Under the pieces are notes generated by a model, which did no database searches, had not been told where the DNA came from, and worked only from the letters and a program-made list of their open reading frames with translations. A stretch of 33,150 bases of DNA from positions 1 to 33,150 of the forward strand of contig JACRLM010000007.1 of NCBI GenBank assembly GCA_016235255.1, written 5' to 3'. The position numbers and the translations under genes were made by a program. This document shows positions 1-8,515 of this stretch, in pieces (within the stretch, counting starts at the first letter, position 1; each line of letters starts with the position of its first letter). This DNA comes from Nitrospinota bacterium (lineage in GTDB: Bacteria > Nitrospinota_A > UBA7883 > JACRLM01).

Positions 1-96
1 AGGTTGAGGAAAGTGAGCGGTTATAAACACCTGCCAGAACTGCGTGAGATCATGAAACGGGCTCTGGCGGGGAAGATAATGGTGAAAGCGGCGTGA
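1..96 (+). CDS. C-terminal tail of an interrupted ORF, possibly a transposase
   Basis: An open frame runs in from the window edge and stops at the TGA at 94-96, giving 31 residues. The tail is basic and contains the short string GYKHLPELRE. A G-(Y/H)-x-x-(L/M)-P-x-L pattern near the C-terminus reminds me of some insertion-sequence transposases, but this is a weak resemblance. The opposite end of the window also carries a transposase start, so a mobile-element remnant upstream of qmoA is plausible. The 99 nt between this stop and qmoA hold a TTGACT at 130-135 without a well-spaced -10 box. Family assignment is a guess. Confidence 0.3.
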   Translation, partial: RLRKVSGYKHLPELREIMKRALAGKIMVKAA

Positions 97-195
97 CGGT
101 CATGCCGGGAGTTTCAACTAAAAAAGGGATTGACTCCTGATCCGTCCCATTAAGGACGTTCGTTATTTCTGGCCTAAGAATGACGAGGCAAAAAA

Positions 196-1437
196 ATGCA
201 AAACTCCATCCTTGTCATCGGCGGCGGGATCGCGGGCATGACCGTGGCCGTGGAGGCGGCGGAGTGCGGCCGGAAGGTCTATCTTGTCGAGCGTGAAGCC
301 TTCCTGGGCGGCAGGGTGGTCCGGATGAACAAGTATTTCCCGAAGCTGTGCCCGCCTCTTTGCGGATCGGAAATCAATTTCCGCAGGATACGGTCAAACC
401 CCAACATCACCGTGCTTACCATGTCGGAATTGGAAAGCGTTTCCGGCGACGCCGGGGCTTACGAGGCAACGATCCGCACAAATCCGCGATACGTGAACAA
501 CAAATGCACAGCCTGTGACGACTGTGTGAAAGTATGCCCCGTCTCCCGGCCGGACGTTTTCAACGCCGGGATGAGCCAGACGAAAGCAATATACCTTCCC
601 CACCAGATGGCCATGCCGATGAAATATGTCATAGACATGAGCGTGTGCAAAGGCGAGCAGTGCGGGGAGTGTGTGAAGGCTTGCAAGTACGGCGCGGTGG
701 ACTTGAAAATGGCGCCTGAGACGGTGAAGCTTGCCGTCTCCTCCATTGTGTACGCCACCGGCTGGAAACCGTATGACGCCTCAAAAATCGCAAACCTGGG
801 TTACGGCGCGGTGAGAAACGTGATAACGAACGTCCAGATGGAGCGGATCGCCGCGCCAAACGGCCCCACAGGCGGCAAGATATTGCGGCGTGACAACGGC
901 GAACCGGCGAAAACCGTGGCCTTTGTCCAATGCGCCGGATCGCGGGACGAAAACCATCTGCCATACTGTTCGTCGGTCTGCTGTCTTGCCTCGTTAAAGC
1001 AGGCCACATATGTTCGCGAACAATATCCGGACAGCGAGGTCTATATTTTCTATATAGACCTGCGCGCCCCGGGCAAGTATGAGGATTTTTATAAAAAGGT
1101 CGCCGCAGACCCCAAGATAAAAGTGATCAAGGGCAAAGTGGCCAAGGTAGAAGAGTCGCCGGACGGAAAGGCCGTCGTCACCGCCGAGGACATCCTGGGC
1201 GGGGGCAAGATGAGGGTTTCGTGCGACCTGGTGGTCCTCGCCACCGGGATGCAGCCGGAGAGCGGGGCCAACAACGTGGCGGCCGTGGACGAGAGCGGCT
1301 TTATGCCGGATGAACTTCAGTTAAAGCGCAACATCTTTTCGGCTGGGGTGGCCAAGCGGCCGATGGACGTGACAAGCTCCATACAGGACGCCACAGGAGT
1401 GGCCCTCAAGGCTTTCCAGGCGGGAGTGGCGAGGTAA
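196..1437 (+). CDS. qmoA: QmoA, quinone-interacting membrane-bound oxidoreductase, flavoprotein subunit A
   Basis: This is the HdrA-like flavoprotein subunit of the Qmo complex, which links the menaquinone pool to APS reductase in dissimilatory sulfur metabolism. The 413 residues match the usual QmoA length. An FAD-binding Rossmann motif, VIGGGIAGMT, lies at 7-16. Two four-cysteine clusters, at C104/C107/C110/C114 and C151/C156/C159/C163, look like [4Fe-4S] sites, and the HdrA-type cysteine group QCAGSRD...CSSVCC spans about 245-263. It stands at the head of qmoA-qmoB-qmoC-sat, with qmoB starting 2 nt after its stop. The start has a weak GAGG element 7 nt upstream. The protein should be cytoplasmic and peripheral. 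Distinction from HdrA rests on length and on the qmoB/qmoC neighbours. Confidence 0.93.
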   Translation: MQNSILVIGGGIAGMTVAVEAAECGRKVYLVEREAFLGGRVVRMNKYFPKLCPPLCGSEINFRRIRSNPNITVLTMSELESVSGDAGAYEATIRTNPRYVNNKCTACDDCVKVCPVSRPDVFNAGMSQTKAIYLPHQMAMPMKYVIDMSVCKGEQCGECVKACKYGAVDLKMAPETVKLAVSSIVYATGWKPYDASKIANLGYGAVRNVITNVQMERIAAPNGPTGGKILRRDNGEPAKTVAFVQCAGSRDENHLPYCSSVCCLASLKQATYVREQYPDSEVYIFYIDLRAPGKYEDFYKKVAADPKIKVIKGKVAKVEESPDGKAVVTAEDILGGGKMRVSCDLVVLATGMQPESGANNVAAVDESGFMPDELQLKRNIFSAGVAKRPMDVTSSIQDATGVALKAFQAGVAR

Positions 1438-1439
1438 TC

Positions 1440-3656
1440 ATGGCGGACGAAACCAGGCTCGTGAAAAAAACCGGTGTCTATATCTGCTCCGGCTGCGGGA
1501 TCGGCGAGGCGCTGGACGTGGCCGCCCTTGAGAAAACAGCCACCGGCGAGATGAAGGCGCCGGTCTGCAAAGTACATCCGTTCCTGTGCGACGGCGCCGG
1601 GGCTCAACTTATAAAAAATGATATCGCCAACGGCGGGGTGAACGCGGTTGTCATCGCCGCGTGCTCCCCGCGCGTCAACTACGATGTGTTCGACTTCGGC
1701 CCGGACGTTTTGCTCGACCGTGTTGATATACGCGAAAAGGTGGCCTGGAGCCACGAGCCGGGCAATGGGGACACGCTTGCTCTGGCGCAGGACTATCTGC
1801 GGATGGGCCTTGCGAAGATGAAGGAGATGGACTTTGCGGCGCCGCATCCGGACCCGGTGGAACGGTCTGTTTTGGTCATCGGCGGGGGAATCAGCGGGCT
1901 TACTGCGGCCAAAAACGCGGCGGCGGCGGGATTTAAGGTGCACCTGGTGGAAAAGACCGGGAAGCTTGGCGGGTGGGCGAACGTCTTCCGCAAGACGCTC
2001 CCGAAGCAGCATCCATACACCGGCCTGGAGGAGAACGACATAGAGCTTCGCGTGAAAGACGTGGAGCGAGACCCTTCCATCACCATCCATCTGAACACCA
2101 CCATCGAGTCCATTTCCGGCGCGCCGGGGATGTTCGACGTGGCTATGACCAACGGCGCCAAGTCCACCGCCCGGGCCGGCGCGGTGATCCTTGCTGCCGG
2201 GTGGAAGCCGTATGACGTTTCAAAGCTTACGCATCTTGGCGCTGGATTGCCGGACGTGATAAGCAGCGTGCAGTTCGAGGAGATGGCAAGCAGGGGGGTG
2301 GTTTTCCGCCCATCGGACAAGAAAACGCCGAAAAACGTGGTGTTCATCCAGTGCGCCGGGTCGCGGGACGATAGTCATCTGCCGTACTGCTCTTCGGTCT
2401 GCTGCGCGGTGTCGCTAAAACACGCGGCGTACCTGCGCGATCTGGACAAACATTCCTCCGCCACGATCATATATAAGGACATACGCACCACGGGAACCAG
2501 CGAACTTTTCTACAAGCAGATACAGCAGGACCCCGGAGTGTTCCTGACAAAAGGGGACGTGACGAAAGTGGAGCGCGAGGGGGAGCATCTGTATGTCACC
2601 GCTGAAAACACGTTGCTCGGCGGGGCCGTGCGGGTGAAGGCGGACCTTGTGGTGCTGGCGGTGGGGATGGTCCCGGCCACTTTCGATCCCACTGTTACGG
2701 TGGACAAGCCCGCCGGCGAGATGACCGACCGCGACCGGTTCAAGATCGGCAAGGCGCCAATCCTGAACCTGACATACCGCAAAGGCTCCGAACTGCCGGA
2801 CTTGAAGTACGGATTCCCGGACAGCCATTTCATATGTTTCCCATACGAGACCCAACGCACCGGCATATACGCCGCCGGGGCCGTCCGCCATCCGCAGGAC
2901 ATGGCAAGCGCGATAGCCGACGCGGCGGGAGCGGCGCTAAAGGCTGTGCAATGCGTCACGCTGGCCGGGCAGGGAAGGGCGGTTCATCCGCGCGCCGGGG
3001 ACACGAGTTACCCTGATTTCTTTCTGCAACGCTGCACCCAGTGCAAGCGATGCACGGAGGAGTGCCCCTTCGGTACCCTTGACGAGGACGAGAAAGGGAC
3101 GCCAAAGCCAAATCCCACGCGCTGCCGCCGGTGCGGGGTGTGCATGGGGGCATGCCCGGAGCGCATCATAAGCTTCAAGAATTACAGTGTGCCAATGGTC
3201 GCCTCGATGATAAAGGCGATGGAGATACCCGATGAGTTCTCCGGCAAGCTGCGCGCGCTTGCCTTCATATGCGAGAACGACGCCATGCCGGCTGTGGACA
3301 TGGCCGGGATCATGAGGATGAAGTACGATCCGGAGCTAAGGGTGATCCCGCTTCGCTGTTTGGGCTCCACAAACCTTGTGTGGATAGCCGACGCGCTGGC
3401 GTCCGGGGTGGACGGGATCCTCATGATCGGCTGCAAGCACGGGGACGATTACCAGTGCCATTTCGTGAAAGGTTCGGAGCTTGCCGCCACGCGGATGAGC
3501 AAGGTGGCCGAGACTCTAAACCGCATGATGCTCGAGCCGGAGCGGATCCGGGTGGAATCGCTTGCGATCAACGAATACCACCGCGTGCCGGAGATAATCA
3601 ACAGCTTCATGGAGACGCTGCGCAAGTTCGAACCCAACCCCAACAAGGGATTTTGA
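1440..3656 (+). CDS. qmoB: QmoB, quinone-interacting oxidoreductase, HdrA/MvhD-like subunit B
   Basis: This is the large flavin and iron-sulfur subunit of Qmo, 738 residues. An N-terminal cysteine-containing region (C16, C19, C43, C50, C75) precedes an FAD-binding Rossmann motif VIGGGISGLT at 146-155. The HdrA-type signature QCAGSRD...CSSVCC follows at 304-322. A two-cluster ferredoxin segment has C532/C535/C538/C542 and C562/C565/C568/C572. The last 130 residues resemble MvhD, the hydrogenase delta subunit, with C611, C640, C665 and C673. This order of domains is characteristic of QmoB. In the known complex it is thought to mediate electron transfer with AprBA, possibly with electron confurcation; that role is family knowledge, not visible here. 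It lies 2 nt after qmoA and 18 nt before qmoC. Confidence 0.93.
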   Translation: MADETRLVKKTGVYICSGCGIGEALDVAALEKTATGEMKAPVCKVHPFLCDGAGAQLIKNDIANGGVNAVVIAACSPRVNYDVFDFGPDVLLDRVDIREKVAWSHEPGNGDTLALAQDYLRMGLAKMKEMDFAAPHPDPVERSVLVIGGGISGLTAAKNAAAAGFKVHLVEKTGKLGGWANVFRKTLPKQHPYTGLEENDIELRVKDVERDPSITIHLNTTIESISGAPGMFDVAMTNGAKSTARAGAVILAAGWKPYDVSKLTHLGAGLPDVISSVQFEEMASRGVVFRPSDKKTPKNVVFIQCAGSRDDSHLPYCSSVCCAVSLKHAAYLRDLDKHSSATIIYKDIRTTGTSELFYKQIQQDPGVFLTKGDVTKVEREGEHLYVTAENTLLGGAVRVKADLVVLAVGMVPATFDPTVTVDKPAGEMTDRDRFKIGKAPILNLTYRKGSELPDLKYGFPDSHFICFPYETQRTGIYAAGAVRHPQDMASAIADAAGAALKAVQCVTLAGQGRAVHPRAGDTSYPDFFLQRCTQCKRCTEECPFGTLDEDEKGTPKPNPTRCRRCGVCMGACPERIISFKNYSVPMVASMIKAMEIPDEFSGKLRALAFICENDAMPAVDMAGIMRMKYDPELRVIPLRCLGSTNLVWIADALASGVDGILMIGCKHGDDYQCHFVKGSELAATRMSKVAETLNRMMLEPERIRVESLAINEYHRVPEIINSFMETLRKFEPNPNKGF

Positions 3657-3674
3657 GGACCAAGGTGACCACGC

Positions 3675-4835
3675 ATGGCTGACATCAAGGCGCCAGTGAT
3701 TGAGCCGGACGCCGGGTTCGTCCAGAGGATAATGGACAACGGAGGCTCCACGCTGAAAAAATGTTTTCAATGCGGCAATTGTTCCGTGGTGTGCGAGATA
3801 TCGCCGGACGGAGAGCCGTTCCCGCGCAAAGAAATGATCTGGGCGCAATGGGGATTGAAGGAGAGGCTGCTGGCCGACGGGGACGTGTGGCTCTGCCACC
3901 AGTGCAACGACTGCTCGGTCCATTGCCCGCGTGGCGCCAAGCCGGGCGACGTGCTGGCGGCGGTGCGCAACATCATGTTCAGCCATTACTCCGGATTCGG
4001 CTTCATGGGGCGGCTGCTGGCAAGCCCCGCGAGTCTGCCGCTGCTTTTCATCTTCCCGATGGTGTGGATATACGGATTCATTTACATAGGGGCCAAGCCC
4101 GGCTTTATGGGCATGGAGCCGATGCTGTACATAAACATGATGCCCGAGGTGGCGGTGGACCTGGCCTTTTTGCCGGCCGTGGGCCTTGCGGCGGTGGCGG
4201 CTTATCTGGGAATAACGCGGTTCTGGAAAGAGCTGAACGCGGCCAACCCGGCAAAAGGCTCGCTTGTGGCGGCGGTGATTGCGGCGGCTATCGGCGTTGG
4301 GCGGCATGATAAGATGTCCAAATGCATCGCCAACGCGCCAAGGTTCACGGCGCACCTTATGACGATGTACGGATTCATATTGCTGATAATCACCACCGGG
4401 TCTGTGGCGGCGCTATATTGGGCGTACAAGCTGGGAATCACCGGCTTTGAGTACCACGAGATAGCGCTTTCCCACCCCGCCCGGTTGACCGTAAAACTTA
4501 TCGGCAACATCGGCGCAATATTGGCGGCGGCGGGGGTGTGGCTGATAATCTCCCGGCGATACGGGGCAGGAAAAGAGAAGGTGGGGGTGACGGGCTATTA
4601 CGACTCCCACTTTATCTTCATCCTTTTCGCCACAATCATCACAGGGGTGATGGCGGAGCTGTTCCGCGTGGTCAACGTCGCGGCGCTGGGATTCGGCGTT
4701 TACTACATACACCTTGTGTTCGTGTTCGCATTGCTTGTGTACGCCCCGTTCTCCAAGTTCGCCCACATGTTCTACAGGTTCACGGCGCTCGTCCACGCGA
4801 AAATGATCCAGCGGGAGCGCGCGGGGGCGGCGTGA
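3675..4835 (+). CDS. qmoC: QmoC, membrane-anchoring heme b/iron-sulfur subunit
   Basis: QmoC fuses an HdrC-like ferredoxin domain to a membrane heme b domain and is the quinone-reactive anchor of the complex. In 386 residues, C30/C33/C36/C40 and C74/C77/C80/C84 form two [4Fe-4S] motifs, followed by hydrophobic segments near 122-138, 163-180, 229-250, 275-292, 311-330 and 342-360. Histidines in or beside these helices (H227, H267, H346, H364) are candidate heme ligands, which cannot be assigned from sequence alone. The ATG at 3675 has an AAGGTGA ribosome-binding site. It is followed 27 nt later by sat, so all four genes look co-transcribed. The orientation of electron flow, sulfate reduction or sulfur oxidation, cannot be decided from this gene. 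Confidence 0.92.
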   Translation: MADIKAPVIEPDAGFVQRIMDNGGSTLKKCFQCGNCSVVCEISPDGEPFPRKEMIWAQWGLKERLLADGDVWLCHQCNDCSVHCPRGAKPGDVLAAVRNIMFSHYSGFGFMGRLLASPASLPLLFIFPMVWIYGFIYIGAKPGFMGMEPMLYINMMPEVAVDLAFLPAVGLAAVAAYLGITRFWKELNAANPAKGSLVAAVIAAAIGVGRHDKMSKCIANAPRFTAHLMTMYGFILLIITTGSVAALYWAYKLGITGFEYHEIALSHPARLTVKLIGNIGAILAAAGVWLIISRRYGAGKEKVGVTGYYDSHFIFILFATIITGVMAELFRVVNVAALGFGVYYIHLVFVFALLVYAPFSKFAHMFYRFTALVHAKMIQRERAGAA

Positions 4836-4862
4836 TAAAACTTTCGAAATGGAGATATAAAC

Positions 4863-6080
4863 ATGGCCAGTCTTGTTAATCCGCACGGCGGCGACGGCCT
4901 GAAGCCGCTCTTGCTGCAGGGGGAAAAAAGGAACGAGGAGCTTAAAAAGGCGGAAAAGCTCGCAAAAGTCGTCATGACCTCGCGGGAGACTTCCGACCTG
5001 ATAATGCTCGGAATCGGCGCGTTCACCCCGCTGTTTGGGTTCATGACCCACGCCGACTGGCAGGGGGTGTGCGACGGGTATCACACCGCTTCCGGCCTTT
5101 TCTGGCCCATACCGATAACCCTTTCCATTTCAGAGGAGCGCTCCGCCTCGCTCAAGGAAGGCCAGGAAGTGGCCCTGGTGGACGAGGAGACCGGCCAGAT
5201 AATGGGGACGATGTTGATCACCGAGAAATATCTCATCAACAAGGCCCATGAGTGCATGACGGTGTTCAAGACCACCGACCCGGAGCATCCCGGGGTGCAG
5301 AAGGTGATGGCGCAGGGGGATGTGAACCTGGCGGGGCCCGTGAAGGTATTGTCGGAGAGCTATTATCCGGAAATGTTCCGCGACGTGTACATGACCCCCG
5401 CCCAGACCCGCAAAGCCTTCGAGGAACGGGGATGGAGCACAGTGGCGGCGCTGCAACTGCGAAATCCGATGCACCGCTCGCATGAGTACCTGGCGAAAGT
5501 GGCCATAGAGGTGTGCGACGGGCTTTTAATCCACCAGCTAGTCGGCAAACTCAAGCCCGGGGACATCCCGGCGGAAGTGCGGGTGCGCGCTGTGAACGCC
5601 CTTGTGGAAAACTATTTCGTCAAGAACACGGCGATCCAGGCCGGTTATCCGATGGAGATGCGCTACGCCGGCCCGCGCGAGGCGCTGTTGCACGCGGTTT
5701 TCCGGCAGAACTACGGCTGCTCCCACCTTATCGTTGGACGCGACCACGCGGGTGTGGGAAATTACTATGGCCCCTTCGACGCGCACAAGATTTTCGACGA
5801 GATACCGAAGAACGCGCTGGAGCTAAAGCCACTCAAGATAGACTGGACGTTCTGGTGCTTCAAATGCGACGGCATGGCCAGCATGCGCACCTGTCCTCAC
5901 GGCAAGGACGACCGGTTGCTTCTCTCCGGCACGATGCTGCGCAAGACACTGTCCGAAGGAGGGGAGATACCGAAGGAATTCTCACGTCCCGAGGTGTTGA
6001 AAATTCTCCAGGAATATTACAAGGGGCTCGACGAGAAAGTGGAAGTGAAGCTTCACCGGGCCGCCACCGGGCAAGGGTGA
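4863..6080 (+). CDS. sat: Sulfate adenylyltransferase (dissimilatory ATP sulfurylase)
   Basis: Sat interconverts ATP plus sulfate with APS plus pyrophosphate and supplies or consumes the substrate of APS reductase, the redox partner of QmoABC. The 405-residue length fits the monofunctional prokaryotic enzyme with no APS-kinase domain. The nucleotide-binding motif [10 protein letters not shown] lies at 198-207 and GRDHAGVG at 292-299. C332, C335, C344 and H346 resemble the structural zinc site of dissimilatory-type Sat. A GGAG ribosome-binding site sits 8 nt before the ATG. Sat is often grouped with aprBA and qmoABC, usually ahead of them; here it is the last gene and aprBA is absent. It ends 10 nt from the stop of a convergent gene, with no terminator-like hairpin between them. 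Confidence 0.95.
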   Translation: MASLVNPHGGDGLKPLLLQGEKRNEELKKAEKLAKVVMTSRETSDLIMLGIGAFTPLFGFMTHADWQGVCDGYHTASGLFWPIPITLSISEERSASLKEGQEVALVDEETGQIMGTMLITEKYLINKAHECMTVFKTTDPEHPGVQKVMAQGDVNLAGPVKVLSESYYPEMFRDVYMTPAQTRKAFEERGWSTVAALQLRNPMHRSHEYLAKVAIEVCDGLLIHQLVGKLKPGDIPAEVRVRAVNALVENYFVKNTAIQAGYPMEMRYAGPREALLHAVFRQNYGCSHLIVGRDHAGVGNYYGPFDAHKIFDEIPKNALELKPLKIDWTFWCFKCDGMASMRTCPHGKDDRLLLSGTMLRKTLSEGGEIPKEFSRPEVLKILQEYYKGLDEKVEVKLHRAATGQG

Positions 6081-6090
6081 GGCGATCAGG

Positions 6091-6906
6091 TCACAACAAT
6101 CCCAGCCCTTCGATAATGCTGATCGCGACGATGACTATTGTCGCGATCAGCAGCGCGTAAATCGCCACCCGCAGGACCTTGTCCTGCCAGGGTTTTGGCG
6201 GCGGCTCCGGAGGAAGATTGATGGACGACGTTATCGCCCGGCTCAATTCAACGGCTTTGTCCAGATAGATCGCTCCCAGCTCCACAGACGGCATGAGTTT
6301 CATTGTGACGCCGTTGTCGTCTATCTTAAGTTCCGCGCGGGCCGGTTCAAGCATGGCCAGCATATCGTCAATCGCCTTGACGGCATTGTCCGACCCCAAG
6401 ATAGCGGCGGCGGAACGGCTGTCTGTCGCCCATGCCCTTGCGAATTTTTTTTCAAGCGACTCTGAAAGGGGAATCGCCTCATGTCCATATGTGGCCGTCG
6501 CCGCTTTGATTATTGGAGAGAAAACAGGCTTCAGCGCGGCGCTGACATTTTGTAGCTGCACCCCGGCCAGGTTTGAAAGCCTCAGGCCGATGTTCAGCGG
6601 GCGTTGATGGAAGATCGTGATGGAGGTGTCATTCGGATCGTCCTCGTCCTCAACCGAGTTGACGATATAAAGCGCCCGGTGGCCCTTGTACGGCCACTCG
6701 CGTTTCATCGGTGAAAAAGTCCCTCCCCCCAGAAGTGGCGGGGCGCCAAGGAGGACAAGGTGTTCATTGAAAATCACCCTGCGCCTTCTGGCGGTGGCGA
6801 TGAAGGCGGCGGCCACAAACAGCAATATCGCCGCGGCGATCTGGACAAACCACTCCTTCACAAACGGCAAAAACCATTCCCTGACGGTCTGGTCAAACCA
6901 GTCCAT
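6091..6906 (-). CDS. Unrecognised protein with one N-terminal and one C-terminal membrane segment
   Basis: I do not recognise this 271-residue protein. A hydrophobic helix at about 22-40 follows an aromatic, charged N-terminus, and a second helix occupies the last 25 residues after a proline-rich PPEPPPKPW stretch. The roughly 200 residues between are soluble-looking. The N-terminal helix is followed by ARRRR, which by the positive-inside rule favours a cytoplasmic central domain with a short periplasmic N-terminus. No catalytic motif stands out. It is convergent with sat and divergent from rdgB, with 52 nt between the divergent starts. An AGAGG element precedes the ATG. Composition resembles the neighbours, so there is no sign of recent transfer. 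Coding status is supported by length, membrane pattern and ribosome-binding site. Confidence 0.7.
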   Translation of the reverse strand: MDWFDQTVREWFLPFVKEWFVQIAAAILLFVAAAFIATARRRRVIFNEHLVLLGAPPLLGGGTFSPMKREWPYKGHRALYIVNSVEDEDDPNDTSITIFHQRPLNIGLRLSNLAGVQLQNVSAALKPVFSPIIKAATATYGHEAIPLSESLEKKFARAWATDSRSAAAILGSDNAVKAIDDMLAMLEPARAELKIDDNGVTMKLMPSVELGAIYLDKAVELSRAITSSINLPPEPPPKPWQDKVLRVAIYALLIATIVIVAISIIEGLGLL

Positions 6907-6958
6907 GCCACCCGTCCTCTTTTTCGTAAATGATACTTCAATTTCCCTTTGATATCAT

Positions 6959-7558
6959 ATGCCCATGAAAAAAATCATTCTCGCCACGCGCAATGAAGGA
7001 AAATTGCGGGAGTTCAACCATGCCTTCGAGGGGACGGGCATGGTTTTCGTCTCTCTTAAGGATATCCCGGGAGCGCCGGAGGTGGAGGAGCATGGCGATA
7101 CCTACGCGCAGAACGCCCTTATAAAAGCCCGCGCCATCGCGGAGCGGACCGGCCTGCCAACCGTCGCCGACGATTCCGGGATTGAAATAGCCGCGATGCC
7201 CGGAGAGCTTGGCGTAAAATCCGCCAGATACGCCGGTGACAGGCCATATGCGCAGGTCAACGCGGAAATTCTGGAAAAACTGGCCGGAACGCAAAACCGC
7301 GCATGCCGCTATGTGTGCGCCATAGCGTTCGTTGACAGTGCCTCCGGGCGGGAGGAACTCGTTGAGGCCACCTGTGAAGGAGTGATTCACACAAAACAGG
7401 AGGGAGATCAGGGCTTCGGATTCGACCCGATATTTTTAGTCCCCGAATATGGCAAGACAATGGCCCAACTGCCGCTGGAGGCGAAAAATTCAATAAGCCA
7501 CAGGGCGAAGGCAATTGAAAAGCTGAAGAAATTATTAGGCCAACCGATGGGCGCTTGA
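6959..7558 (+). CDS. rdgB: RdgB/HAM1 family non-canonical purine NTP pyrophosphatase
   Basis: This enzyme hydrolyses dITP, dXTP and related deaminated purine nucleotides to monophosphates, keeping them out of DNA and RNA. The family motifs are all present: ATRNEGKLREF near the N-terminus, ADDSGIE in the middle, GFGFDPIF and SHRAKA towards the C-terminus. The 199-residue length is normal. The family usually begins at the MKKI that here is the second in-frame ATG at 6965; neither ATG has a clear ribosome-binding site, so the first two residues are uncertain. It stands alone between a divergent membrane-protein gene and an unrelated pilin-like gene. Confidence 0.93.
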   Translation: MPMKKIILATRNEGKLREFNHAFEGTGMVFVSLKDIPGAPEVEEHGDTYAQNALIKARAIAERTGLPTVADDSGIEIAAMPGELGVKSARYAGDRPYAQVNAEILEKLAGTQNRACRYVCAIAFVDSASGREELVEATCEGVIHTKQEGDQGFGFDPIFLVPEYGKTMAQLPLEAKNSISHRAKAIEKLKKLLGQPMGA

Positions 7559-7572
7559 ATTAAATAGCAGGT

Positions 7573-7702
7573 GATATGCGATGTGTGTTAGCATATCTGT
7601 AAAAATTCGGACATATTGTAATCAACTGGTGTCTTTTTCGTGGCCCTTGATAGACAAATGTCCAACCGCCGCACGGTGGCTTCGATTAGAATAAGCTAAC
7701 AC
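7573..7702. repeat. Inverted repeats in the rdgB-pilin intergenic region
   Basis: A 7-bp perfect inverted repeat, GATATGC at 7573-7579 and GCATATC at 7591-7597, lies just after the rdgB stop with an 11-nt loop and no following T-run. Separately, GTGTTAGC at 7585-7592 and GCTAACAC at 7695-7702 are perfect inverted copies about 100 bp apart, the second lying 18 nt before the pilin ATG. They could be operator half-sites or chance. No convincing sigma70 or sigma54 promoter could be placed in this 161-nt gap. Confidence 0.3.
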
Positions 7703-7719
7703 TTCTGTGAGGGATTATC

Positions 7720-8178
7720 ATGTCATCCTGGACAAGGGGCATTAGGGGAGACTCGGGTTTCACACTGGTGGAACTTTTGATCACCGTGTCAATTATTGGG
7801 ATTCTTTCCGTCATAGCCATCCCTCAATTTAACAGTTACAGACAAAGGGTCTATGACACCACGGCCAAGTCCGACATGACCCAGTTCCGCAACGCCGTGA
7901 TAAACGCCGGGTCCGGAAGCAGTTGGAGCACGTGGCAGACCGGGCCTGCCCAACACTCTCGATTTTCGGACGTAAAGATAAGCAACGGCGTAAAAATGCT
8001 GACGGTCTCCTGGAATATCGGAGGAGCGTACGTTTTCTACGCCTACACCTGCCACCCAAACGGGAAAATGGGCTATTTTATGTACGTTCCATATGGCGGG
8101 ACAGATCCTTTCGCCGGATGGGGCTGGGCTCCAAACAGGATAGAGGAAAGCACCGTCTACTACCTGGCGTTCTGCTAG
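7720..8178 (+). CDS. Type IV pilin-like protein with class III signal peptide
   Basis: The N-terminus shows a prepilin peptidase site: a 13-residue basic leader ending in glycine, then FTLVELL with the conserved glutamate at mature position 5 (E18), followed by a hydrophobic helix to about residue 35. The 152-residue precursor is therefore a type IV pilin or type II secretion pseudopilin. C111 and the final residue C152 could form the C-terminal disulfide loop typical of type IVa pilins. The ATG has a GAGG element 7 nt upstream. No assembly genes (pilB, pilC, pilD, pilQ) lie nearby, so it is an orphan whose machinery must be encoded elsewhere. Whether it is a major pilin, minor pilin or pseudopilin cannot be told. 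Confidence 0.88.
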   Translation: MSSWTRGIRGDSGFTLVELLITVSIIGILSVIAIPQFNSYRQRVYDTTAKSDMTQFRNAVINAGSGSSWSTWQTGPAQHSRFSDVKISNGVKMLTVSWNIGGAYVFYAYTCHPNGKMGYFMYVPYGGTDPFAGWGWAPNRIEESTVYYLAFC

Positions 8179-8230
8179 AAAGGGCGCAAGGTCCGGCGCA
8201 CTTTAACTTTATTGGCCTCCAGGGCGCAGA

Positions 8231-8515
8231 TCATTCGCCCCTGATTTTTTCGATTTTGCGCTCCGCGCCTTCCAGGATGGAAGCTTTCTGGGCTAAGAAA
8301 CCTTTTTCAAGTTCTTCCGCCGCCGCCTGGCCTTCCGGATGACCGCGCAGCTTGCCAAGCTTGCCGTCGAGCATTATGCGCTCCTCGGCTATTTTCGCCT
8401 CGGCCTTGCTCCGGATTTCAGCGATTTTTCCCTTTTGGGCGCCCGTCAGTTTTTTTGCCGCTCCCCCCTGGATTTTCTCCGCCTTTTCCATCGCCAGTTC
8501 CAACGCCGATTTCAT
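8231..8515 (-). CDS. Small charged alpha-helical protein of unknown function
   Basis: This 94-residue protein is rich in Lys, Glu and Ala and has the heptad-like character of a coiled coil. It has no signal peptide, membrane segment or cysteine. I do not recognise a family. It looks real because a full-consensus ribosome-binding site sits 9 nt before its ATG and its composition is coherent. Its first 98 nt overlap the end of the upstream M48 protease gene in a different frame, so the two genes are probably translationally linked. It may be a cytoplasmic partner or an independent structural protein; nothing visible decides. Confidence 0.6.
   Translation of the reverse strand: MKSALELAMEKAEKIQGGAAKKLTGAQKGKIAEIRSKAEAKIAEERIMLDGKLGKLRGHPEGQAAAEELEKGFLAQKASILEGAERKIEKIRGE

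Noticed and set aside
130..168. TTGACT as a qmo promoter
   Set aside because: No -10 box occurs at 16-18 nt. The nearest TTATTT is 27 nt away, so the promoter was not called.
6081..6090. Terminator between sat and the convergent membrane-protein gene
   Set aside because: Only 10 nt separate the two stop codons, and no stem-loop could be drawn.
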